Positions 26,282 to 33,634 of a stretch of 64,000 bases of DNA are shown here, piece after piece; the stretch's first letter is position 1, and the number at the start of each line of letters is the position of its first letter. The stretch is from Blautia sp. An249 (lineage in GTDB: Bacteria; Bacillota; Clostridia; Lachnospirales; Lachnospiraceae), in the NCBI RefSeq assembly GCF_002159835.1, contig NZ_NFJL01000003.1:173595-237594 (forward strand), given 5' to 3'. Under the pieces are notes generated by a model. It had not been told where the DNA came from and did no database searches. It saw only the letters and a list, made by a program, of their open reading frames with translations. The position numbers and the translations under genes are program-made.

Positions 26282-27529
26282 TTATTCCCTTTCGTTTCCT
26301 GCCGCCTGAGCTGCCAGATAAGCGGTGGACCAGGCGATCTGGAGGTTGAATCCACCTGTCACAGCATCTAAGTCCAGCACTTCGCCGATGAAGTACAGCC
26401 CCTGTACCTTCCTGGATTCCATAGTATGAGGATTCACTTCTTTTACTGATACGCCTCCTCTGGTAATGATGGCTTCTTTAAACTCCCCTCTTCCGGTAAT
26501 GGTAAAAGGAAAGTGCTTCATCAGATGAATGAAACGGCTTCTCTCTTCTCTGGAGATGTCATGAATTTTTTTGTCCGGAGAACTTCCGCACAGTTCCAGA
26601 AATACAGGTGTCAGAGAGGCCGGGAATAAAACGCCAATCACATTTTTCAACTGTTTGTTTTTATTTCCTTCAAACTCTCTTAACAGCCTCTGATCAAGCT
26701 GTTCCGGAGACAGCGCCGGTTTCAGATCAAGCTCTGCTTTCAGTTCGCCCTTTTCCGTCTGATCCCCGATATAGGCACTGGCAGATAAAATCATGGGGCC
26801 TGTCACACCATAATGGGTAAACATCATTTCTCCGAAGTCCTGATAAACTTTCTTATTCCCCCGAAAGATGGTAAGCGATACATTTTTCAGAGACAGACCC
26901 TGCATCTGCGGTATATAGTCCTCTTTCGTAACCAGGGGTACCAGCGAGGGGGAACAGGGAGAAACTTTCATGCCGCAGCTTTTGGCAAAACGGTATCCGT
27001 CCCCGGTAGAACCTGTGGAAGGATAGGAAAGACCTCCCGTTGCAACGATTATCTGATCACAGAGGATTTCTTTTTTCCCTTCTTTTATCCGGATTCCTCT
27101 GACCCGTTCTTCCGATGCAATCAGAGACTCCACCTCCGTATTCAGATGCACGGTAACGCCGTATTTTTTCATCAGATTCTGCAGTCCCCGGATAATATCC
27201 GAGGAATGATCGGAACGGGGAAAAACACGGTTCCCTCTCTCTGTTTTCAGAGGAATACCTGCTTCCTTTTCAAAAAAATCCATTACATCCTGACTGTTAA
27301 AAGAATAAAAAGCGCTGTACAAAAATTTCGGATTTCGACACACAGCGTTAAAAAGCTCTTCTGTTTCACAGGCATTGGTCAGATTACAGCGTCCTTTTCC
27401 TGTAATATATAATTTTTTTCCCAGTTTTTCATTTTTCTCAAAAACCTGTACATGGTTTCCCTTTTTGGCAGCAAATACCGCCGCCATCATTCCGGCGGCT
27501 CCGCCTCCTATAATAATAATTTCAGACAT
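26282..27529 (-). CDS. NAD(P)/FAD-dependent oxidoreductase (HI0933 family)
   Basis: A 415-residue flavoprotein of the HI0933/YtfP family. The N-terminal dinucleotide motif is SEIIIIGGGAAGMMAAVFAA, followed by NEKLGKKLYITGKGRCNLTN, and the C-terminal FAD motif is FIGEVLDLDAVTGGFNLQIA. The reaction is unknown; genome annotations sometimes call it aminoacetone oxidase-like without direct proof. The start at 27529 follows AAGGAG with an 8-nt spacer; the open frame upstream is unsupported. It begins four bases after the SIS-domain gene stop, so the two are cotranscribed. Confidence 0.9.
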   Translation of the reverse strand: MSEIIIIGGGAAGMMAAVFAAKKGNHVQVFEKNEKLGKKLYITGKGRCNLTNACETEELFNAVCRNPKFLYSAFYSFNSQDVMDFFEKEAGIPLKTERGNRVFPRSDHSSDIIRGLQNLMKKYGVTVHLNTEVESLIASEERVRGIRIKEGKKEILCDQIIVATGGLSYPSTGSTGDGYRFAKSCGMKVSPCSPSLVPLVTKEDYIPQMQGLSLKNVSLTIFRGNKKVYQDFGEMMFTHYGVTGPMILSASAYIGDQTEKGELKAELDLKPALSPEQLDQRLLREFEGNKNKQLKNVIGVLFPASLTPVFLELCGSSPDKKIHDISREERSRFIHLMKHFPFTITGRGEFKEAIITRGGVSVKEVNPHTMESRKVQGLYFIGEVLDLDAVTGGFNLQIAWSTAYLAAQAAGNERE

Positions 27530-27533
27530 CCTT

Positions 27534-28148
27534 TTACTCCTTCTTCGGGAAAGGAAAAAAATCCATTCCGTCTCTGTCAAATACCTGATATTTCTCTCTT
27601 ACATACTCCATCTCTTCCAGCGTACGGGCAACTTTCTTTCTCTTTTTTCTGCAGATTTCCCGTGCCAGCAGATACATAAGACTCATGGGCGCCGCCAGAG
27701 AGTAGGGAGTCTGTGCCGCTCCAATTCCTGCGATTAATTTACAGGAAGAATACAAATGTATGGGAGCCATTGCATCATCAGAAATGGTAATTACCGAAGC
27801 TTTGCGTTCACTTGCAAATTCCAGCGCTTTTAAGGTACGTATGGAATAGGGAGGAAAGCTGATGCCAATGATTACGTCTCTTTCTCCAATGTGGAGCATC
27901 TGTTCCAGCAGTTCCCTGCTTCCGCTGGAATTAAGAAAATGGAGATTGTCGGAAACAAGGGCTAACTGGGAACTCAAAAAGGCAGCCATCGGCATGGAAT
28001 CCCGCACACCCATAATATAAATATGCCTTGCCCGGCAGATCATCTGCACGGCCAGCATAAAGGCCCTCTTATCTAAATTCTCATAAGTAAGACGGATTTG
28101 TTCCATCTCTTCCTCCATTGTGATCTGCCATATATCTGCTTTCTTCAC
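27534..28148 (-). CDS. SIS-domain protein, RpiR-like without the HTH domain
   Basis: A 204-residue protein that aligns by pattern with the C-terminal effector half of MurR/RpiR regulators. It starts with the helical linker QIRLTYENLDKRAFMLAVQM and continues with the SIS core HIYIMGVRDSMPMAAFLSSQ, ERDVIIGISFPPYSIRTLKA and KASVITISDDAMAP. The N-terminal HTH of about 75 residues is missing, and a stop codon lies six bases before the GTG start, so it is not hidden in the same frame. Without the HTH it probably does not bind DNA; it may sense or isomerise a sugar phosphate. It is translated just before the flavoprotein gene. Confidence 0.75.
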   Translation of the reverse strand: MKKADIWQITMEEEMEQIRLTYENLDKRAFMLAVQMICRARHIYIMGVRDSMPMAAFLSSQLALVSDNLHFLNSSGSRELLEQMLHIGERDVIIGISFPPYSIRTLKALEFASERKASVITISDDAMAPIHLYSSCKLIAGIGAAQTPYSLAAPMSLMYLLAREICRKKRKKVARTLEEMEYVREKYQVFDRDGMDFFPFPKKE

Positions 28149-28176
28149 TATTTACTTCCAACTCCCTTCCCGTCTC

Positions 28177-28223
28177 AAAAAAACAGCAGACAGTTCGGTA
28201 TATTTCCGGACCCGTCTGCTGTT
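28177..28223 (-). terminator. Terminator of the decarboxylase operon
   Basis: A 10-bp stem AACAGCAGAC (28182-28191) with GTCTGCTGTT (28214-28223), followed on the minus strand by a run of seven T. It lies just after the oadA-type gene and separates it from the SIS-domain gene. Confidence 0.85.
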
Positions 28224-28246
28224 TTTCCATGATTCAGCCAGAACAA

Positions 28247-29659
28247 TTAAACGGGATAAGCTCCGTTTTCTTTGTCTGCCACTGTCTCATCAATCTTTGT
28301 TTCCTGTGCCTGACGATACTTGAAGAAATCAACTGCAACCTGCGGGAACAGAGCATAGGAAAGAACGTCTTCGTCCTGTTCCTTGTACTGTGCCATTTCA
28401 CTTTCCAGAGTCTGCAGCTCGTCATCAATTAAGTCTGCCGGACGGCAGGTAATAACTTCCTGATCTCCAATACATTTTTTCTGTACTTCTTTATCGAATG
28501 GTTTTACTGTAGCGCCGTATTTTCCAAGAAGAATGTCTTTTGTCTCCTTTGTTACCATCTTATAGCGTTCTCCCATAAGAACGTTGAATACAGCCTGTGT
28601 ACCAACAATCTGTGAAGAAGGAGTAACAAGCGGCGGCTCTCCCAAGTCTTTTCTTACACGGGGAACTTCTGCCAGCACGTCGTAGAACTTATCTTCTGCA
28701 TGCTGTTCTTTTAACTGGGAAGTCAGGTTGGAAAGCATACCGCCCGGAACCTGATACAGTAAGGTTTTAATATCCACACCCAGGTTCTTCGGATTCAGAA
28801 GTCCGCTATCCAGAGCGTCATCACGGATCGGACGGAAGTAATCTGCGATTTCTGCCAGCAGATTCTGATCGAATCCGGTATCGTAAGGAGTTCCGCGGAA
28901 TGTTTCTACCATAACCTCTGTAGCCGGCTGTGAAGTACCCAGAGCGAATGGAGACATTGCTGTGTCGATAATATCCACTCCTGCTTCTACTGCCTTCATA
29001 TAAGTCATGGAAGCCACACCGGATGTATAATGAGTATGCAGATCAATCGGAATCTTAACCGTTTCTTTTAAGGCTTTTACCAGCTCGGTAGCCTTATAAG
29101 GAAGAAGAAGTCCTGCCATATCTTTAATACAGATAGAATCTGCTCCCATTTCCTCAATCTGTTTTGCCATTTTTGTCCAGTATTCCAGAGTATAGGCATC
29201 TCCCAGTGTATAGGAAAGAGCAACCTGAGCATGTGCCTTTTCTTTATTTGCCGCGGTAACTGCAGTCTGAAGGTTTCTCAGATCGTTTAAGCAGTCAAAA
29301 ATACGGATAATGTCAATTCCATTTGCCACAGATTTCTGTACGAAGTATTCTACTACGTCATCTCCATAAGGACGGTAGCCCAGAATATTCTGTCCGCGGA
29401 ATAACATCTGCAGTTTTGTGTTTTTAAATCCGTCGCGGAATTTACGAAGTCTTTCCCATGGATCTTCTTTCAGAAAACGAAGGGACGCGTCAAAAGTTGC
29501 TCCGCCCCAGCATTCTACTGCATGGTAGCCGACTTTATCCATTTTTTCCACGATGGGAAGCATCTGTTCTGTACTCATTCTGGTTGCGATCAGAGACTGA
29601 TGTGCATCACGCAGAATGGTTTCCATAATTTTAATCGGTTTTTTATTTACTTCAGCCAT
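28247..29659 (-). CDS. oadA: Oxaloacetate decarboxylase alpha/pyruvate carboxyltransferase (5S-like) subunit
   Basis: A 470-residue biotin-dependent carboxyltransferase of the PycB/OadA/5S type, which moves CO2 between oxaloacetate or pyruvate and carboxybiotin. The metal/substrate motif RDAHQSLIATRM is near residue 17, ECWGGATFDASLRFLKEDPW follows, the lysine of ICIKDMAGLL matches the carbamylated active-site Lys, and LHTHYTSGVA supplies metal-binding His residues. There is no C-terminal biotin domain; the carrier is the separate 30840-31217 gene. Last gene of the operon, with an AAAAGGAG ribosome site. Confidence 0.93.
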   Translation of the reverse strand: MAEVNKKPIKIMETILRDAHQSLIATRMSTEQMLPIVEKMDKVGYHAVECWGGATFDASLRFLKEDPWERLRKFRDGFKNTKLQMLFRGQNILGYRPYGDDVVEYFVQKSVANGIDIIRIFDCLNDLRNLQTAVTAANKEKAHAQVALSYTLGDAYTLEYWTKMAKQIEEMGADSICIKDMAGLLLPYKATELVKALKETVKIPIDLHTHYTSGVASMTYMKAVEAGVDIIDTAMSPFALGTSQPATEVMVETFRGTPYDTGFDQNLLAEIADYFRPIRDDALDSGLLNPKNLGVDIKTLLYQVPGGMLSNLTSQLKEQHAEDKFYDVLAEVPRVRKDLGEPPLVTPSSQIVGTQAVFNVLMGERYKMVTKETKDILLGKYGATVKPFDKEVQKKCIGDQEVITCRPADLIDDELQTLESEMAQYKEQDEDVLSYALFPQVAVDFFKYRQAQETKIDETVADKENGAYPV

Positions 29660-29674
29660 AATTCTCTTCTCCTT

Positions 29675-30823
29675 TTATACTCCAAAGATTGCCATAAATG
29701 TTCCGGCTGCTACGGCAGTACCAATAACGCCCGCCACGTTTGGTCCCATTGCGTGCATCAGAAGGAAGTTGGTGGGATCCGCCTCCGCTCCGACTTTCTG
29801 AGATACACGGGCTGCCATCGGCACGGCAGATACGCCGGCTGAACCAATCAGAGGATTGATCTTACCACCGGACATTTTGCACATCAGTTTACCCAGCATA
29901 ACGCCGCCGAAGGTACCAAATGCGAAAGCAACCAGACCTAAGGCTACGATTTTTAAAGTATCCAGGTTTAAGAAAGCTTCTGCACTTGTGGATGCGCCTA
30001 CAGAAGTTCCAAGGAAGATAACAACGATATACATCATTGCATTGGACGCTGTCTCTGTCAGCTGTTTTACCACACCGCTTTCTCTGAACAGGTTACCCAG
30101 CATCAGCATACCTACAAGAGGTGCTGTGGTAGGAAGAATCAGACATACAACGATGGTAATTACTATGGGGAACAGGATTTTTTCCAGTTTGGAAACCGGA
30201 CGAAGCTGTTCCATTTTAATTTTCCGTTCTTTTTCTGTTGTGCAGAGTTTCATGATCGGCGGCTGGATAATCGGAACCAGTGACATATAAGAATATGCCG
30301 CCACCGCAATCGGTCCCATTAAGGCAGACTGACCCAGTTTTCCTGCAAGGAAAATGGAAGTCGGACCATCGGCGCCTCCGATGATGGAAATCGCTGCGGC
30401 TGCCTTGCCGTTGAATCCCATGAAGATTGCCAGGAAATACGCCACATAAATACCAAGCTGTGCGGCTGCGCCCATCAGGAAACTTTTGGGGTTGGCAATC
30501 AGAGGACCGAAGTCTGTCATCGCACCTACACCCATGAAAATAAGGGATGGAAGGATACTCCATTCATCTAACAGGTAAAAATAATGTAAAAGTCCACCTA
30601 CCCCGTTGGATGCCTCTTCCGGAGTAATCATAATGTCCGGGTAGATGTTGACCAAAAGCATACCAAATGCGATCGGAACCAGAAGAAGGGGCTCAAATCC
30701 CTTTTTAATCGCAAGATATAAGAATATACATGCCACCACAATCATCAGATAGTTGCCCCAGGTCAGATTGAAAAAGGCAGTCTGATGAATCAGGTTAGAC
30801 AATGTTTCTGTTACATAAGTCAT
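29675..30823 (-). CDS. oadB: Sodium ion-translocating decarboxylase subunit beta
   Basis: A 382-residue polytopic membrane protein that decarboxylates carboxybiotin and drives Na+ export. Family marks: GVGAMTDFGPLIANPKSFLM, the strongly conserved SIIGGADGPTSIFLAGKLG with the Na+-site Asp, and AGVSAVPMAARVSQKVGAEA near the end, then NFLLMHAMGPNVAGVIGTAV. About nine or more helices. It lies between the biotin carrier and the 5S-like subunit. Specific assignment to oxaloacetate or methylmalonyl-CoA decarboxylase is not possible from the beta subunit alone. Confidence 0.95.
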   Translation of the reverse strand: MTYVTETLSNLIHQTAFFNLTWGNYLMIVVACIFLYLAIKKGFEPLLLVPIAFGMLLVNIYPDIMITPEEASNGVGGLLHYFYLLDEWSILPSLIFMGVGAMTDFGPLIANPKSFLMGAAAQLGIYVAYFLAIFMGFNGKAAAAISIIGGADGPTSIFLAGKLGQSALMGPIAVAAYSYMSLVPIIQPPIMKLCTTEKERKIKMEQLRPVSKLEKILFPIVITIVVCLILPTTAPLVGMLMLGNLFRESGVVKQLTETASNAMMYIVVIFLGTSVGASTSAEAFLNLDTLKIVALGLVAFAFGTFGGVMLGKLMCKMSGGKINPLIGSAGVSAVPMAARVSQKVGAEADPTNFLLMHAMGPNVAGVIGTAVAAGTFMAIFGV

Positions 30824-30839
30824 TTGACTACCTCCCGTA

Positions 30840-31217
30840 TTAGTTCATTGTTGCTAAAGTATCTCCGTTTTCAACAGAGGCACCTTCTGCAACATCAATG
30901 CTTGCAATCGTACCGTCCTGAGGAGCAACAACTGGGATTTCCATCTTCATAGATTCCAGAATTACAATATTATCTCCTGCTTTTACTGCCTGTCCCACAG
31001 ATGCCTCTACTTTTAATACCTTTCCTGGTACAGATGCGGCAACTTTCACTGCGCCTGCTCCTGCTGCGGCCTTTGGTGCGGCTGCCGGCTTCGGAGCGGC
31101 CTTCGGCGCTGCCTTTGGTGCGGCTTTCGGTGCGGAAACTGCTCCTGCTGCGGCTCCTGTTTCTTCTACCGTAACATCATATGCGACTCCATTTACAGTG
31201 ATTGTATAGCTTTTCAT
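30840..31217 (-). CDS. Biotin carrier protein of the decarboxylase
   Basis: A 125-residue biotinyl protein. The N-terminal YTITVNGVAYDVTVEE is typical of the decarboxylase gamma/carrier family; residues about 27-55 are a flexible Ala/Pro/Lys linker with repeated APKAAPKA units; the C-terminal biotinyl domain has VILESMKMEIPVVAPQDG with the target Lys in ESMKM (the more usual form is EAMKM). It shuttles CO2 between the carboxyltransferase(s) and OadB. AGGAGG precedes the start. Confidence 0.94.
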   Translation of the reverse strand: MKSYTITVNGVAYDVTVEETGAAAGAVSAPKAAPKAAPKAAPKPAAAPKAAAGAGAVKVAASVPGKVLKVEASVGQAVKAGDNIVILESMKMEIPVVAPQDGTIASIDVAEGASVENGDTLATMN

Positions 31218-31243
31218 ATTAAAATCCTCCTAAAATTATACTT

Positions 31244-31987
31244 TTACCATTTTTTTCGGTTTACTTTTTTAATGGAACGAACAACGAATCCGTCCGGACT
31301 TGTTCCTTCCGCTGCTGCAATCGCCGCTGCAATTACTGCCACCAGTTCTGTATCGTCCTGAACTTCCTCTTCGGCTGCTTCGGCAGTCTCCTGTGCCGGA
31401 ACAGTTACCGGAGTTAAATCTTCCTCCGTCTCTTTGCTCTTCTTATCCAGAAGCTTCGGAACAAACCGGAACAGGGAAATGACAAAGCTGAGGAAAATCA
31501 GCATGATAAATACGACTCCAAGCCCCATCACTGTATTCAGCGCTGCTCTCTGCATATTCACAGCCAGAGAATACTGAATGTCCATACTCATCCCTGTGGG
31601 AACTCCTGTCTCATCAAATGTATAAACAAAGTTCGCATCTGCTTTTTCAAATTCAGAGGGAATGGTTACAGTATAAACCTCATCGTCATATTCTACCTGA
31701 GCCTCTTCTGAAGAAACGAAACTGCCCAGCTCTTCCTTTGAAGTTTCCCATGCTTCCATGGCCTGAACGGTAAAATCATCTGTAGATTCTTTATAACTTT
31801 CAATCTCTTCATCCGTAAGAACTACAATGGTATCAGTAAGCCCCTCTGCGGTTGTTACTGCCTGCTGGGAAAGCAGTTCGTCCCCTTTGTTCTCTGTATC
31901 TTCTTTCTGTCCTGCACATGCGCTCAGAGAAAGGACGCTGACTCCTATCACCAGCATACTCATTATTTTTTTCATTCTATGCTTCAT
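31244..31987 (-). CDS. OadG-family subunit with a lipoprotein-type extracytoplasmic domain
   Basis: About 247 residues, much larger than classical OadG (roughly 80). It begins with a lipoprotein-like signal sequence MSMLVIGVSVLSLSACAGQ with a lipobox Cys, then an acidic soluble domain (about residues 30-130) containing LTDEEIESYKESTDDF and EYDDEVYTVTIPSEF, then one membrane helix GLGVVFIMLIFLSFVISLF and a cytoplasmic tail ending in the OadG-like ELVAVIAAAIAAAEG plus FVVRSIKKVNRKKW. ATG at 31987 is preferred over GTG at 31996 because GAGGTG then has a 6-nt spacer. The small subunit assembles the pump; the role of the outer domain is unknown. Confidence 0.85.
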   Translation of the reverse strand: MKHRMKKIMSMLVIGVSVLSLSACAGQKEDTENKGDELLSQQAVTTAEGLTDTIVVLTDEEIESYKESTDDFTVQAMEAWETSKEELGSFVSSEEAQVEYDDEVYTVTIPSEFEKADANFVYTFDETGVPTGMSMDIQYSLAVNMQRAALNTVMGLGVVFIMLIFLSFVISLFRFVPKLLDKKSKETEEDLTPVTVPAQETAEAAEEEVQDDTELVAVIAAAIAAAEGTSPDGFVVRSIKKVNRKKW

Positions 31988-32001
31988 CTGCTTCACCTCG
32001 C

Positions 32002-33438
32002 TTAGACCGTACCATGTTTTTTGCTCGGACGTTCTTCTCTCTTTGTGAACAGCATTTCAAAAGCGCCAATGACATATTTTCTGGTGTCTTCCGGTGCAAT
32101 AATGGTATCCACGTATCCTCTTGCCGCTGCAGAATCCACATTTGACTGAAGCGCTGCATATTCCTGTGCTTTTTCTGTCAGATCTGCCGCGCCGGCATCA
32201 GGATACATAATCTTTGCAGCAAGAGAGGCATCCATCATGCCAATCTCTGCGTTCGGCCAGGCGTATACCATATCTGCTCCCACTGCTTTGCTGTTCATAG
32301 CCACATAAGCATTTCCATATGCCTTTCCAATGATTACATTTACTTTTGGCACGGTAGCGTCTGCAAATGCATGAATCATTTCTCCGACAGCCTTCGCCAT
32401 AGTCTTTTCTGCACATTTCGTAGCGGCAAAGCCTGTAACATTTGTAAGGGTAAGTACCGGAATGGAGAATGCGTCGCAGAATTTAACAAGGGCTGCCGCT
32501 TTTCTCGCTCCTCTGGAAGAAATAACCGTATCAAAGGATTCTACCTTTTCTCCGTCTTCATTATAAATTTCACTTCTGTTTGCAATGGCTCCCACGGTTA
32601 CGCCGTTTAAGCGGAGGAAACCAACTGCCATATCTTTTCCGTAATCTGCTTTAATTTCAAAGAAATCCTGTCCGTCTGCAATCTGAGCCAGAGCCAGTCC
32701 TGTATCTGTTGCACAGGCTTCCATTGCCTCGCAGCTTCTGTTCAAGTCGTCATTGCATTCTTCATAGGAATCATTGTCTTCGTTATTTGAAGGAAGAAGG
32801 CAGACAAGTTCGCGGATTTTTCCAAGAACCTCTTCTTCTGTTCCCACTGCGTCTACCAGACCTGTCTCTTCACTCTGGAATTTTGCTGAAGCTGTATCGC
32901 ATTTGGAAACTTCATTGCCTGCAAGCGCATTTGGAGTGTTGACAAACAGTTTGCCTTTTCCTTCAGCCAGGAATGTAAAGTCTGTCAGTGCAGGAAAGAA
33001 TGCCATACCGCCTCCGCAGGTTCCGAAAATTCCCGTAATCTGAGGGATTACTCCGGAAGCCATAGTCTGCTTCATATAAATTTCTCCAAATGCATGGAGT
33101 GCATCCGTTGCTTCCTCCAGACGAATTCCGGCACAATCCAAAAGGCCAATTACCGGTGCTCCTGTTTTCAGCGCCAAGTCGTAAAGATTGGAAATCTTTC
33201 TGGCATGCATTTCTCCGACGGTTCCATTTAACACAGAAACATCCTGGCTGTATACATACACTAAATTTCCATCAATTACGCCATATCCGGTGATGACACC
33301 GTCGGATGGCTGTTTCTTTCCAGTTAAATTAAAATCGGTATTTCTCGCTGTTACACGGCCGCCGATTTCAACGAAACTGTTCTCGTCAAGCAAAGAAGTA
33401 ATTCTTGTGCCCGCTAAACTTTGTGTTGCGTTACTCAT
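32002..33438 (-). CDS. Carboxyl transferase subunit (methylmalonyl-CoA decarboxylase alpha/12S-like)
   Basis: A 478-residue protein of the acyl-CoA carboxyltransferase family (MmdA, PccB, 12S). Two crotonase-like halves are visible: the first with KTGAPVIGLLDCAGIRLEEA and GTCGGGMAFFPALTDF, the second with SIPVLTLTNVTGFAATKCAE, KVNVIIGKAYGNAYVAMNSK and NAEIGMMDASLAAKIMYPD. It transfers CO2 between an acyl-CoA and biotin; the acyl-CoA (methylmalonyl, malonyl or glutaconyl) cannot be fixed by eye. It is shorter than classical MmdA of about 510 residues. First gene of the operon, behind a clear promoter. Confidence 0.9.
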   Translation of the reverse strand: MSNATQSLAGTRITSLLDENSFVEIGGRVTARNTDFNLTGKKQPSDGVITGYGVIDGNLVYVYSQDVSVLNGTVGEMHARKISNLYDLALKTGAPVIGLLDCAGIRLEEATDALHAFGEIYMKQTMASGVIPQITGIFGTCGGGMAFFPALTDFTFLAEGKGKLFVNTPNALAGNEVSKCDTASAKFQSEETGLVDAVGTEEEVLGKIRELVCLLPSNNEDNDSYEECNDDLNRSCEAMEACATDTGLALAQIADGQDFFEIKADYGKDMAVGFLRLNGVTVGAIANRSEIYNEDGEKVESFDTVISSRGARKAAALVKFCDAFSIPVLTLTNVTGFAATKCAEKTMAKAVGEMIHAFADATVPKVNVIIGKAYGNAYVAMNSKAVGADMVYAWPNAEIGMMDASLAAKIMYPDAGAADLTEKAQEYAALQSNVDSAAARGYVDTIIAPEDTRKYVIGAFEMLFTKREERPSKKHGTV

Positions 33439-33496
33439 TCTATTTTGCCCTCCATTTTATAAAAATTTAAAGTATATCAAACCTACACTGTCTATA

Positions 33497-33525
33497 ATTG
33501 TACCTTTTTTAACAAGTTTTTTCAA
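33497..33525 (-). promoter_or_regulatory. Sigma-A promoter of the decarboxylase operon
   Basis: On the minus strand, TTGAAA (33520-33525), a 17-bp spacer and TACAAT (33497-33502), five of six matches in each box. It lies 59 bp upstream of the carboxyl transferase start. A second TATACT box lies closer to the gene without a good -35. Confidence 0.65.
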
Positions 33526-33595
33526 TACTTTTTGTTGATTTATGTTAATTATTTAACCCTCACCCTCATTTTACCGAAAAAATTAAAAAGCAAAA

Positions 33596-33624
33596 ACAGC
33601 CGCTGCAGAACCTGCAGTGACTGT
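33596..33624 (-). terminator. Terminator after the DacF-type gene
   Basis: An imperfect 13-bp stem (33596-33608 with 33612-33624) built on the CTGCAG repeat, followed on the minus strand by TTTTTGCTTTTT. It ends the DacF-type transcript before the decarboxylase promoter. Confidence 0.75.
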
Positions 33625-33634
33625 CTTTACTGAT

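Noticed and set aside
30840..31217. Ala/Pro/Lys repeats as a tandem-repeat locus
   Set aside because: They form the flexible linker normal for biotin carrier proteins.
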